From Rhodobacter sp. (GTDB lineage: Bacteria; Pseudomonadota; Alphaproteobacteria; Rhodobacterales; Rhodobacteraceae): a stretch of 64,000 nt of DNA. Every line of letters begins with the position of its first letter. Position 1 is the first letter of the stretch. Of the stretch, positions 16,212-25,093 are shown one piece after another. The stretch spans positions 1-64,000 of the forward strand of contig JAIYDJ010000059.1 in assembly GCA_027487575.1 (NCBI GenBank), given 5' to 3'. The translations under genes and the position numbers were made by a program. The notes beneath the pieces were generated by a model, which worked only from the letters and a program-made list of their open reading frames with translations, ran no database searches and was not told the origin of the DNA.

Positions 16212-17032
16212 CGCATCCCCTGCAGACAGAGGCCGAAAGCTATGAGGCGATCCGGGGCTGGCTGGAGCGGCGCTGCGCGATCCACTACCCCGACCACAAG
16301 CGCGACCTTCTGCGCCAGCGCCTTGCAAGGGTGCAGCGGGCGCTGGCGCTGACCGACCTGAAGGACCTTGCCCGAAAGGTGATGCTCGATCAGGCGCACG
16401 ACGTGCAGCTTGCGGTCATTCATGCCGCCTCGACCAATCACACCTATTTCTACCGCGAGAAGGATGTCCTTGATTTCTTCCGCAGTCAGGTGCTGCCGAA
16501 ACTGGCCACGCGCCCCGAAATCCGCCTGTGGAGTGCCGCCTGTTCGACAGGTGACGAGGTCTATACCCTTGCCATCCTGATCGCCGAGACGCTGGGGATT
16601 GACGCGCTGCGCCGGACGCAGATCCTTGGCACCGACATCAGCGCGCCGGTGATCGAACGCGCCGAAACCGGGGTGTATTCCGCCCGGCAACTGGAACAGG
16701 TTCCCGCCGAAATCCGGCGCAAGTACCTGGCACCCGCCGGGGCCGACCAGTTTCAGGTCGTGCCCGAAGTGCGCGCGGCCTGCACGTTTCGCCGCATGAA
16801 CCTGAAGGTGGCCGCGCTGCCGTTCCGCAAGCCGTTTCAGGCCGTGTTCTGCCGCAACGTCCTGTATTACTTCGCGTATCAGGATCAGGTCGACATCGTC
16901 AACGCCATCGCGGACGTCACGGAACCCGGAGGCTGGCTGTTCACCAGCGTCACCGAAAACGTGCGTGACCTGACGCTGCGCTGGCAGCCCGTTGCCAGCG
17001 GCATTTCCTCGCGGATGGAAACATCAAGATGA
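16208..17032 (+). CDS. cheR: Chemotaxis receptor methyltransferase CheR
   Basis: CheR methylates receptor glutamates using S-adenosylmethionine. The 274-residue protein has the N-terminal helical domain with NHTYFYREKDVLDFF, the SAM-binding loop LWSAACSTGDEVYTLAIL near residue 100, a GTDIS motif, and FCRNVLYYF near residue 215. It overlaps cheA4 and cheB by ATGA at both ends. Its likely substrate is the soluble receptor TlpT encoded in the same operon (inference). Confidence 0.95.
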   Translation: MTHPLQTEAESYEAIRGWLERRCAIHYPDHKRDLLRQRLARVQRALALTDLKDLARKVMLDQAHDVQLAVIHAASTNHTYFYREKDVLDFFRSQVLPKLATRPEIRLWSAACSTGDEVYTLAILIAETLGIDALRRTQILGTDISAPVIERAETGVYSARQLEQVPAEIRRKYLAPAGADQFQVVPEVRAACTFRRMNLKVAALPFRKPFQAVFCRNVLYYFAYQDQVDIVNAIADVTEPGGWLFTSVTENVRDLTLRWQPVASGISSRMETSR

Positions 17033-18135
17033 CCGACCGCGCGCGCATGACCGGACCGGTCCGGGTTCTGATCGTCGATGACTCGGCGATGATCCGCAAG
17101 GTGCTGGCCCTGGGGCTGGCCACCGATCCGGCGATCGAGGTCGTGGGATCGGCTTCGGGTGCCGATCAGGCCTTCCAGATGATCCGCGAACTGAAGCCGG
17201 ATGTCATGACGCTGGACATCGAGATGCCCCGGATGGACGGCGTCACCTTCCTGCGACGCCTGATGCCGGTGATGCCCGTTCCGACCGTGGTGATCTCGAG
17301 TGCGACCAGGCGGGGCGCCTCGATCACGCTGCAGGCCCTGGAGGCGGGCGCGGTGGATATCATTGCCAAGCCATCGCTGGGGATCGGCGAAGGGCTGCCG
17401 CGCATCATGGCCGATGTCTGCCGCCGCGTTCATGCCGCGGCACAGGCGCGGCCGCTTGCGTTCGGGCCGGTGCCGCCCCGGCATCCGGCAGCGTCGCGCG
17501 TCAGCGGTCTGCACGCCCCGGTCATGGTGATCGGCGCATCGACGGGCGGCGTTCAGGCGCTGGCACAGATCCTGCAGCAGATGCCGCAGGACGCCCCCGG
17601 ACTGGTGATCGTGCAACACATGCCTGAAGGCTTTACCGCCGCATTTGCCAGCCGACTGGACAGCACCTCGGGGATCCGGGTGCGCGAGGCCAGGGATGGC
17701 GACAAGATCGTGCCAGGCCTCGCGCTGCTGGCCCCCGGCGGCGATCGCCATCTGGTGATCAACGGGCGCGCGCCGCATTGGCACGTGTCCCTGATCGAGG
17801 GTGAACCCGAAAGCTTTTCGCGGCCTTCGGTCGATGTGCTGTTCAACTCGGCCGCGCGGCACTGCGGGGCGCATTGTGTGGCGGCGCTGTTGACCGGAAT
17901 GGGCAAGGACGGCGCGCGCGGCATGCTGGCCCTGCGCAAGTCCGGCGCCATCACCATCGCGCAGGACGAAGCCAGTTCTGTCGTCTGGGGGATGCCCGCC
18001 GCAGCCATCGCGCTGGGGGCCGCCATGCAGGTGGTGCCACTGGCCGATGTCGCGTCGGCCCTGATCGAAAGCTCGAAATCCATCGTCTCCGGCGGCACGG
18101 CCCGCCCCACCGCACAAGGAAGGACCATCGCATGA
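17029..18135 (+). CDS. cheB: Receptor methylesterase/response regulator CheB
   Basis: CheB demethylates and deamidates chemoreceptors once phosphorylated by CheA. The 368-residue protein has an N-terminal receiver domain (VLIVDDSAMIRKVL; phosphoacceptor in LDIEMPRMDGV; Lys in AKPS) and a C-terminal esterase domain with GASTGG (Ser), VQHMPEGF (His) and GMGKDGARGM (Asp). It is translationally coupled to cheR and cheW. The equivalent Rhodobacter sphaeroides gene is cheB2 of cheOp3 (from memory). Confidence 0.96.
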   Translation: MTDRARMTGPVRVLIVDDSAMIRKVLALGLATDPAIEVVGSASGADQAFQMIRELKPDVMTLDIEMPRMDGVTFLRRLMPVMPVPTVVISSATRRGASITLQALEAGAVDIIAKPSLGIGEGLPRIMADVCRRVHAAAQARPLAFGPVPPRHPAASRVSGLHAPVMVIGASTGGVQALAQILQQMPQDAPGLVIVQHMPEGFTAAFASRLDSTSGIRVREARDGDKIVPGLALLAPGGDRHLVINGRAPHWHVSLIEGEPESFSRPSVDVLFNSAARHCGAHCVAALLTGMGKDGARGMLALRKSGAITIAQDEASSVVWGMPAAAIALGAAMQVVPLADVASALIESSKSIVSGGTARPTAQGRTIA

Positions 18136-18659
18136 CGCCCCAGCCCGGCACCCAGGCCAGCGCCGCCCAGACCGTCGTGACAGTCAACCACGACGTCGAC
18201 ACGATCGCCGACATGTACCTGACCTTCGATCTTGGCGAAGAGGAATACGGCGTGAACATCGCCGGCGTGACCGAGATTGTCGGCTTGCAGCGCATCATGC
18301 CGATCCCGGACATGCCGCGCTACCTGCGCGGCGTGATCAACCTGCGCGGCAAGGTCATTCCCCTGATGGACGTGCGGCTGCGCTTTGACATGGCCGAACG
18401 CGCCTATGACGAACGCACGGTCATCATCGTGATGGAGGTGGACGAAGCCCCCGTGGGGCTGATCGTCGATGGTGTGCGCGAAGTGCGCGACATCCCGCCG
18501 GGCCAGATCGACCAGCGCGGCCAGATGGGCCGCAACGGATCGCGTTCGGTCATCGCGGGGATCGGGCGGGTCGGGGACCGGGTCGCCGTGATCCTCGACC
18601 CGTCGGTTCTGGTGTCGGACGACGATTTTGCGTCGGCACGGGATGCGGGGACCGCGTGA
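18132..18659 (+). CDS. cheW: Coupling protein CheW
   Basis: CheW links receptors to CheA. The chosen ATG 18132 overlaps the cheB stop (ATGA), so the ORF-track start at 17874, inside cheB, is rejected. The 175-residue protein has the CheW fold motifs YLTFDLGEEEYGVNIAGVTEI, MPRYLRGVINLRGKVIPLMDVRLRF and LIVDGVREV. It corresponds to cheW4 in the Rhodobacter cheOp3 order. Confidence 0.95.
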   Translation: MTPQPGTQASAAQTVVTVNHDVDTIADMYLTFDLGEEEYGVNIAGVTEIVGLQRIMPIPDMPRYLRGVINLRGKVIPLMDVRLRFDMAERAYDERTVIIVMEVDEAPVGLIVDGVREVRDIPPGQIDQRGQMGRNGSRSVIAGIGRVGDRVAVILDPSVLVSDDDFASARDAGTA

Positions 18660-19348
18660 TGCGCATCCTGATCCATACCCAGAAGGGCGGCGTGGGCAAG
18701 ACCACGACCACGCTGAACCTTGCGGCGGCGCTTTTGCGGCAGGGGCAGGCCCGGCATGTGCTGATGGCCGACCTTGACCCCCAGCAGCACCTGACGGCAA
18801 TGGTCGTCACCGACCCGGCGCAGGGCGAGTCCGCGCAGGCCCTGCCGGTGCGCGGCGAGCCCGGCCTGTTTCTGGCCAAAGCGCGGCCTGACGCGCCCGA
18901 TGCCGGCTTTCCGGACTTTCCGTCCGACCCCGACGCCTGGGTCTTTCTGGACACCGCCCCCGGATGGTCGCCCGCCATCGCAAGGGCCGCGCAAGAGGCC
19001 GATCTGGTGCTTTGCCCGCTCGAGCCGGATTTCCTTGGGCTGTCCGGGGTAGGACGGCTGTTGCAGCGGCTGGAGGATCTGGGCACCGGGCGTGACCGGC
19101 TGCGGTTCCTGCTGACGCGCTATTCCGCAAGGCTGGCGCTGCACCGCGAGGTCCGCCAGAGGTTGCAGGCGCAGTTCGGCGACATGCTGTTGCCGGTCGA
19201 AATCCGCAATTCGGTCCGTCTGGCCGAAGCCCCCGGCATGGGCATGACGATCTTCGCCCATGCCCCGGCATCAACCGGTTGCGACGACCATCGCACGCTC
19301 GCCTCGGCGCTGTCGGGGACGCACCGCCACAAAAGGACCGCAGCATGA
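18659..19348 (+). CDS. ppfA: ParA-like ATPase for chemoreceptor cluster positioning (PpfA)
   Basis: The protein has the deviant Walker A of ParA/MinD ATPases (HTQKGGVGKTTTTLNLAAALL, near residue 10), a second motif ADLDPQQHL, and VFLDTAPGW. It is about 229 residues, orphan (no parB) and embedded in a che operon. In Rhodobacter sphaeroides the same position is held by PpfA, which uses the nucleoid to segregate the cytoplasmic chemotaxis cluster with TlpT acting in a ParB-like role. GTG 18656 and ATG 18659 are adjacent starts; ATG overlaps the cheW stop (TGATG). Its stop overlaps tlpT as ATGA. Confidence 0.92.
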   Translation: MRILIHTQKGGVGKTTTTLNLAAALLRQGQARHVLMADLDPQQHLTAMVVTDPAQGESAQALPVRGEPGLFLAKARPDAPDAGFPDFPSDPDAWVFLDTAPGWSPAIARAAQEADLVLCPLEPDFLGLSGVGRLLQRLEDLGTGRDRLRFLLTRYSARLALHREVRQRLQAQFGDMLLPVEIRNSVRLAEAPGMGMTIFAHAPASTGCDDHRTLASALSGTHRHKRTAA

Positions 19349-21312
19349 CGACGGGTTCCCGCACCTCCAAGCGCCGACTGGCACTTGATCCTTTCGCCCC
19401 GCCCGGCAGCCAGACCGGACCGGCACCTTCAACCCCCGAAGTTTCCCCCGCAATCGGGGCCGCGCCCCCCCCGGCCACCGCCGCCGATCCACATAGGAGC
19501 CCTCTCTTGCCCAACGCAGCCGCCGCACTCAACACCTGGGACAGCCTCACGGCGACCGATACGCTGAACATCCTGTCCAGCCCCATCATGGTCGCCGACG
19601 CTGACATGGTCATCCGCTTTGTCAACGACGCGGCCTACAGGATGTTCGAACTGATCGAGACCGACATCCGCCGGGACCTGCCGCATTTCGTGGCGCGCGA
19701 CGTGCTGGGCAAGAACATCGACCTGTTCCAGCAGAACCCGGCCCTGCAGAGCAGCATGATGGCCAAGATGGTCAAGCCGCACGACGGCAGGTTCACCGTC
19801 GGTGGCAAGCACCTGTGGTTCAAGGCCACGCCGATGTTCAACGCCGAAGGCGCGCTGTCCACGATCTATGTGGAATGGCAGGACCAGACCGCGCTGGCGC
19901 AGCGTCAGCACCAGGTCGCGCTGCTGAATGACGAGATCGGCAGGATGTCGGCCGCCCATGCCGAGGGCATCATCAGCCACATGATCCCGCTTGAAGGCCT
20001 GGACGAAGAGTTCCGCATCGTCGCCGAAGAAACGAACAGGACCGTTCTGGGTCACATCTCCACAAAGAAAAAGATGCTGGCCATAATGGTCGAATTCGCT
20101 GCCGGGAACTTCGACGCCAAAATCGAACAGTTCTCGGGCGAGCGGACCTTCATCAATGAAGCGATCGAAGGAATACGCAAGTCTTTCAAGAACGTGACCA
20201 GCGAAATCACGCGGTTCTGCAAGGCGCTGGAAGGGGGCGATCTGTCGGTCGTGCTCGATTCCGGAACATTCCCCGGCGACTACCGCAGCCTTGTGTCGAT
20301 GATGGAAAACGCGCTTGTCTCGCTGAACCGCACCATCACCATGGCGAATGAACAGGTGCAGCAGGTCGCGATCACGGTCGAGCAGATGTCGCAGTCCAGT
20401 CAGGCACTTGCGTCGAACTCGCAGATCCAGTCCTCGTCGGTCGACGAGGTGTCCGCCTCGACCGAACAGACCAACATCCAGGTCAAGTCGAACGCCTCGG
20501 CTGCCGACAATGCCTCGAAACTGGTGGCGGGGACGGCCGTCGTCGCGGCGGACGGCACTGGGAAGATTTCCGAGATGGTCGGCGCGATGGACGGCATCCG
20601 GTCGTCGTCGCACGACATCGCAAAGATCATCAAGGTGATCGACGAAATCGCATTCCAGACCAACTTGCTGGCCCTGAACGCGGCGGTCGAGGCCGCCCGC
20701 GCCGGGCAGCACGGGCGCGGGTTTGCCGTGGTGGCGCAAGAGGTGCGCAACCTTGCGGGCCGGTCCGCAAAGGCCGCGCGCGAAACGTCGGACCTGATCG
20801 AGGATGCCTCGGCCCGGGTCCATGCGGGCGTGCGCATCGCCGGTGAAACGCGGGAGTCTTTCCTGCGGATCGCGGAAGACATCAAGCAGGTGCAGACCAT
20901 CGTCAGCGACATAGCCCTTGCCAGCGACGAACAGTCGCGCGGCGTGACTCAGATCAACGTCGCCATCGGCGAGATCGCCAAGACCGCCCTGGCGACCAGC
21001 CAGCAGGCCGACGAACTTGCCGCCAGTTCGTCCCAGATGCAGGCCGCGACGGAAACCATGCGCCGCGACTTCAGCCGGTTCAAACTGCGTCCCGTCGAGG
21101 TGCAGGCCACCCGCCCGATCACGCTGGACAGCCTGACCCCCGAACTGCTGGCGCAGTTGCGGTCGATGTTCGAAGCCCAGTCGATGCAGGGGGCCCATTC
21201 CCTGCCGCCGATGCACGCGCCACGGCCGAATGGCGATGCGCGCAAGAAGACCAACGGCGCGGCCCACCGCCCCAGTGCAGACCACGATGAACGCGGATTT
21301 GCCAATTTCTGA
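19345..21312 (+). CDS. tlpT: Soluble chemoreceptor TlpT with PAS domain
   Basis: This 655-residue receptor has no membrane segment, so it should sit in the cytoplasmic cluster. It has a basic N-terminal tail (TSKRRLALDPFAPP, residues 7-20), a disordered Pro/Ala linker, a PAS domain (about 66-180: ILSSPIMVADADMVIRFVNDAA), a helical segment, and a signalling hairpin with the classic tip [34 protein letters not shown]. In Rhodobacter the N-terminus of TlpT contacts PpfA; the basic motif fits a ParB-type ATPase-stimulating peptide (inference). Start 19345 overlaps the ppfA stop. No CheR-binding NWETF-like pentapeptide ends the protein. Confidence 0.93.
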   Translation: MTTGSRTSKRRLALDPFAPPGSQTGPAPSTPEVSPAIGAAPPPATAADPHRSPLLPNAAAALNTWDSLTATDTLNILSSPIMVADADMVIRFVNDAAYRMFELIETDIRRDLPHFVARDVLGKNIDLFQQNPALQSSMMAKMVKPHDGRFTVGGKHLWFKATPMFNAEGALSTIYVEWQDQTALAQRQHQVALLNDEIGRMSAAHAEGIISHMIPLEGLDEEFRIVAEETNRTVLGHISTKKKMLAIMVEFAAGNFDAKIEQFSGERTFINEAIEGIRKSFKNVTSEITRFCKALEGGDLSVVLDSGTFPGDYRSLVSMMENALVSLNRTITMANEQVQQVAITVEQMSQSSQALASNSQIQSSSVDEVSASTEQTNIQVKSNASAADNASKLVAGTAVVAADGTGKISEMVGAMDGIRSSSHDIAKIIKVIDEIAFQTNLLALNAAVEAARAGQHGRGFAVVAQEVRNLAGRSAKAARETSDLIEDASARVHAGVRIAGETRESFLRIAEDIKQVQTIVSDIALASDEQSRGVTQINVAIGEIAKTALATSQQADELAASSSQMQAATETMRRDFSRFKLRPVEVQATRPITLDSLTPELLAQLRSMFEAQSMQGAHSLPPMHAPRPNGDARKKTNGAAHRPSADHDERGFANF

Positions 21313-21320
21313 TCAACGCA

Positions 21321-21347
21321 GCACCGCCGGACAAGTCCCGGCGGTGC
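21321..21347 (+). other. Perfect 10-bp hairpin between tlpT and cheY6
   Basis: GCACCGCCGG-ACAAGTC-CCGGCGGTGC forms a 10-bp perfect stem with a 7-base loop starting 9 bases after the tlpT stop. It is not followed by a T-run, so it is more likely an RNA-stability or processing element, or a partial attenuator, than a full terminator. It may set different cheY6/cheA3 and upstream transcript levels. Confidence 0.7.
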
Positions 21348-21366
21348 CCCTACCCGGAGAAAAAAG

Positions 21367-21771
21367 ATGCCCCACAACGTAATGATCGTCGACGACGCCG
21401 CCATGATGCGGCTTTACATTTCCAGCTTCATCAAGGGTTTGCCTGACTTCAAGGTCACGGCGCAGGCGGCCAACGGGCAAGACGCGCTGGACAAGCTGGC
21501 CAGCGGGGCCGAAGTGGACCTGATCCTTCTGGACATCGAAATGCCAGTGATGGACGGGCTGGAATTCCTGCGCCACGCCAAGCTGAAGACGCGTGCCAAG
21601 ATCTGCATGCTGTCTTCGGTCGCGGTGTCCGGATCGCCCCATGCCGCCAAGGCGCGCGAACTTGGCGCCGATGGCGTGGTCGCCAAACCGTCGGGAACCG
21701 TCTCGCACGACCTTGAAGAAAAGACCGGCGGCGAGCTTGCCCGCACCATGCGCGCCCTGATGCAGGCCTGA
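21367..21771 (+). CDS. cheY6: Response regulator CheY6
   Basis: This is a single receiver domain of 134 residues: acidic pocket VMIVDDAAMMR, phosphoacceptor Asp in LILLDIEMPVMDGLEF, Ser in CMLSSVAVSG and Lys in AKPSG. The C-terminus after the Lys has an insertion (SGTVSHDLEEKTGGELART) compared with typical CheY. In Rhodobacter sphaeroides CheY6 is phosphorylated through CheA3-P1 and is the main motor-stopping regulator bound by FliM. A GGAGAAAAAAG ribosome site precedes the ATG. Confidence 0.92.
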   Translation: MPHNVMIVDDAAMMRLYISSFIKGLPDFKVTAQAANGQDALDKLASGAEVDLILLDIEMPVMDGLEFLRHAKLKTRAKICMLSSVAVSGSPHAAKARELGADGVVAKPSGTVSHDLEEKTGGELARTMRALMQA

Positions 21772-21847
21772 CACCGGCCAGGCGCGGGGCCCCCGATTCC
21801 CCGTGTCCGCTTCCCTGCCCCCTTCCCTGCCCCATGAAAGCTGCAAC

Positions 21848-24800
21848 ATGTCCGATGAAATGGATGAAATCTGGTCGCTTTACGCCGACGATGGCGCGCA
21901 GGCCATGGACGCGATGGAAGCGGCCCTGCTGGCGCTGGACGGTGCCGGCGTTGCGGACCAGCACAGCCATGTCGGGGCCCTGTTCCGGGCCGTGCACACG
22001 TTCAAGGGCAACTCGCGGGTTCTGGGGCTGGGCGTGGTGGAAAGCCGCGCGCATATCGCCGAAGACCTGATCGGGCTGGTGCGGGATGAAGGCGTGCTTC
22101 TGGATGCCGAAATCCTTGCCCTGCTGCTGGAAACCGGTGACCGGCTGCGCGTGATGCTGGAAACGACCGCGGCCACCCATGCCGATGTCGATCCGGCCGA
22201 CACCGAGGACCTGATGGAACGCCTGCGCGACAAGATCGCGCGGTGTACGGGCGGGGAAGCCGCAGCCCCTGCACCCATCGCCGCCGCGCCCGAACCGGAA
22301 CCGGAACCGGTCGTGCAAGCCGAACCGCCAGCCCAGCCGGAGCTGAAGTCCGAGCAGGAACCCGACCCGCAGCCCGCGCCTCAATCCCGGTCCGACGTGA
22401 CGCAGGCGGATGCCACACCGCCCCGTACCAGAATGGCCGACGATCCTGCCTATCGCGCGATTTTTGCCCAGATGGTGCGCGAAACGCAGGAGCGTCTGGC
22501 CAAACACCAGGCCGCCGGCACGCCCGACGCCACGCGCCGCCCCATTGCCGATCTGGATCACGCCGCCCGCCAGTTGGGGCTGGAGGACTGGAGCCGGGTT
22601 CTGGCGACCTATCCCACAACCCCGGCCATGTCCGATGTCGCGGCCATCATCGAGGCGATGACCGGGCTGTACGGTTCCCTTGACGCCGCGCCCCGGCTGG
22701 CCGATCCGGCGGCAGAAGAAAAAGGGTTCTTTGCCACCATCGCAGACCCGCTTTCGGCCATCTCGCGCCTGGGCATCAGCCTTGCGGTCGGCGAAACCCC
22801 CGATCCGGTGCAACTGGAACATGCCGCACATTCCGTTGCGTCTGCGGCGGATGCGGCCGGATATGTCCGGGTCGTGGGTGCGGCCTTCACCCTGCTGGAG
22901 GCAAAGGACAGGGCAAGCTACCGGCGGGCCGAACTCAGGCTTTACGAATGTCTGGCCGATGTGGAAGATGTCCTGCAGCCCGACGCCCTCGGCAAGGACC
23001 ACAGCCCGGCCAGACTTCTGGCAAGCTGGAGCGCGGACCACATCTTTGACACGCTGGACGAACTGGATGGCGTGCTGGAACAGTTGCGGCAGGGTGTCGA
23101 TCTGCCGCAGGGGCTGCACACGCTGGAATGGCTGGTGCGGCTGGTGCATTACGCGTGCCGGCACCATGACCTGGACATGGCATCGCAGCTTGCAATGTCG
23201 CTGGTCGATCTGTTCGGGCGCGGTCAGGCCAAGGGGCAGGCCCCGGATGCCATCCTGATGCGCATCGCGCGCGGGTTCGTCGATACGATGGGGCTGGTGT
23301 TCGACGCGCTGCGACAGGGCGAGCCGGCGGATACCGCCCGGCTGGAACAGCTTTTCGCCGAGGCGTCAGAGGCCAGTTTCACCGGGTCCGGCGTGATGAC
23401 GGCCACCGCCGTTGAACGGCGGCTGGGATTACCGAAAGAATTCCACCGCGTCCTGTCGCCCGAAAGCACCCGAACCGCGTCGCAGGCGCTGACCGATGGC
23501 CGGAATTTCCACATCCTGCGCGCTGACGTGAACTCGGACAACGATCTGGCCGAGGCGCTGTTCACCTTCATCGGGTCGGGTGTCATTCAGGCAATCACCA
23601 ACGTGACGGTGTTTCGCGGGCAGGAAACGCTGTTCGATTTCCTGATCGCCACGGCGCTTGATCTCGTCGACCTGACCGAGGCGCTGGCCCGGATGGACCC
23701 GGGCGGGCGTCGGCTGGTTCTGATGCAAAGCCTGACACCGTCGCCCGACGACACCGAAGAAGCCCGCAGTGCCGAAGGCGACGGGCCGGGCAAGGCGGCG
23801 GACCCGCTGCACGAAAGCGACCTTTCAGCCGGTACACTGGAAAAGATCGGCGAAATCGCAGCCGGGCAGGCCATGGTCCACGGCATGCTGAACGACCTTG
23901 CCGAGAATGACATGGTCGAGTCGATGGATGCGATCCTGAAGGCGCATGACCACAACCCCAGGGCGGCCAGTGCTGCCTTGCGGGCGCTGGCCGACCGGAC
24001 GATGACGCGGCTGCGCGATCTTGCCCAGTTGGAAACCCAGCTTCTGGGCCAGATGGCCGAGTTGCAGCAGACAACCGCAGCCCTGCGTGCCCGCCCGGTC
24101 GAAACGGTGCTGCGGCCCATGGCGGCGCTGGTTGAAACCCAGTCGCGCCGCAACGGGCGCGAGGCGCGGATGACCACGTCCGGTTCCGAAATGGCGCTGG
24201 ACATCGCCCTGCTGGACAGCCTCAAGCGGGTTCTTCGGCCGCTGGTACTGGCGCGGCTGGCGCAGGGGGAAACCGCCCCCCGCCGTCTGCATCTTTCGAT
24301 CAACCGCAACGACGATCACCTGTCAGTCACACTGCAGGACGATTCGGGTGCACCGCCGGACACCACCGCGATGCACGCGATCGAGGCCGAGATCACCCGG
24401 GCGCACGGGCGCATCCGCCACCTGGCGCTTCCGGGGGGCGGACGTCGCTTTCACATCGTGCTGCCGATGAGCCTTGTGGTGCTGGAAGGCATGGTCGTGG
24501 GCATCGGCGGCACCCGCTATGTGCTGCCGGTCGAGGCGATCCGGACGATCCTGCAGCCCGACCCGGCAAAGGTCGTGCAGATTTCGGCGCAGGGCGACCA
24601 GCGCTGGCTGCGGTTCAGCGATGACGAGATCATCGCCATCAAGACCCTGTCCCCCGCCCGTGGGCCGAAAGCCCTGTCTGGATCGGCTACCGCGCCGGCA
24701 CAGGGCAAGGCGGCGCCGCGCGGCGGGCAAGGCAATGTGCACATCATTCTGGGTCAGGCCGGGCGCAGCGTCGCCATTCCCGTGGATGACCTTGTGGGCC

Positions 24801-24961
24801 AGCAGCTGGTGCTTCTGCGCCCCTTGCGCGGGCTGATGTCGAAGGTACGCAATGTGACCGGCGTCGCCCTGCTTTCGGGCGGCGAAGTCGGCATGGTCCT
24901 GTCGGCGGGGGCACTTTGCGGCACGGCAGAGGCATCCGAAAGTCTGGAACTGACCACCTAA
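21848..24961 (+). CDS. cheA3: CheA3-like protein: His-phosphotransfer and CheW-like ends without kinase core
   Basis: The 1037-residue protein begins with a P1 domain carrying the phosphorylatable His in AVHTFKGNSRVLGL (near residue 50) and ends with a CheW-like P5 domain (MSLVVLEGMVVGIGGTRYVLPVEAIRTI and LIMSKVRNVTGVALLSGGEVGMVL-type motifs). Between them are roughly 750 residues with an acidic Pro/Glu linker and long helical region, but no N, G1, F or G2 boxes, so it cannot bind ATP as a kinase. This matches Rhodobacter CheA3, which is phosphorylated by CheA4 and also has CheY6-phosphatase activity in the middle region. ATG 21848 (MSDEMDEIW) is chosen over the ORF-track start 21803. Confidence 0.92.
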   Translation: MSDEMDEIWSLYADDGAQAMDAMEAALLALDGAGVADQHSHVGALFRAVHTFKGNSRVLGLGVVESRAHIAEDLIGLVRDEGVLLDAEILALLLETGDRLRVMLETTAATHADVDPADTEDLMERLRDKIARCTGGEAAAPAPIAAAPEPEPEPVVQAEPPAQPELKSEQEPDPQPAPQSRSDVTQADATPPRTRMADDPAYRAIFAQMVRETQERLAKHQAAGTPDATRRPIADLDHAARQLGLEDWSRVLATYPTTPAMSDVAAIIEAMTGLYGSLDAAPRLADPAAEEKGFFATIADPLSAISRLGISLAVGETPDPVQLEHAAHSVASAADAAGYVRVVGAAFTLLEAKDRASYRRAELRLYECLADVEDVLQPDALGKDHSPARLLASWSADHIFDTLDELDGVLEQLRQGVDLPQGLHTLEWLVRLVHYACRHHDLDMASQLAMSLVDLFGRGQAKGQAPDAILMRIARGFVDTMGLVFDALRQGEPADTARLEQLFAEASEASFTGSGVMTATAVERRLGLPKEFHRVLSPESTRTASQALTDGRNFHILRADVNSDNDLAEALFTFIGSGVIQAITNVTVFRGQETLFDFLIATALDLVDLTEALARMDPGGRRLVLMQSLTPSPDDTEEARSAEGDGPGKAADPLHESDLSAGTLEKIGEIAAGQAMVHGMLNDLAENDMVESMDAILKAHDHNPRAASAALRALADRTMTRLRDLAQLETQLLGQMAELQQTTAALRARPVETVLRPMAALVETQSRRNGREARMTTSGSEMALDIALLDSLKRVLRPLVLARLAQGETAPRRLHLSINRNDDHLSVTLQDDSGAPPDTTAMHAIEAEITRAHGRIRHLALPGGGRRFHIVLPMSLVVLEGMVVGIGGTRYVLPVEAIRTILQPDPAKVVQISAQGDQRWLRFSDDEIIAIKTLSPARGPKALSGSATAPAQGKAAPRGGQGNVHIILGQAGRSVAIPVDDLVGQQLVLLRPLRGLMSKVRNVTGVALLSGGEVGMVLSAGALCGTAEASESLELTT

Positions 24962-25006
24962 GGGCCACCCGCCGGCCGGGAGAGGTATGGGAAACCCCCC
25001 GGCGCG

Positions 25007-25036
25007 TTGACCCGAAGTGTGGCCTGTGAAAATGTA
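25007..25036 (+). promoter_or_regulatory. Possible sigma-70-type promoter of the 57-aa ORF
   Basis: TTGACC is followed after 18 bases by AATGTA, a plausible -35/-10 pair 58 bases before the small ORF start. The -10 box is weak and the pair was judged by eye. Confidence 0.35.
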
Positions 25037-25093
25037 GCTTTAACAGAAAGATACACCCCTTCAAACGACTCGCACCCAGGAAAGCCACAGCAA

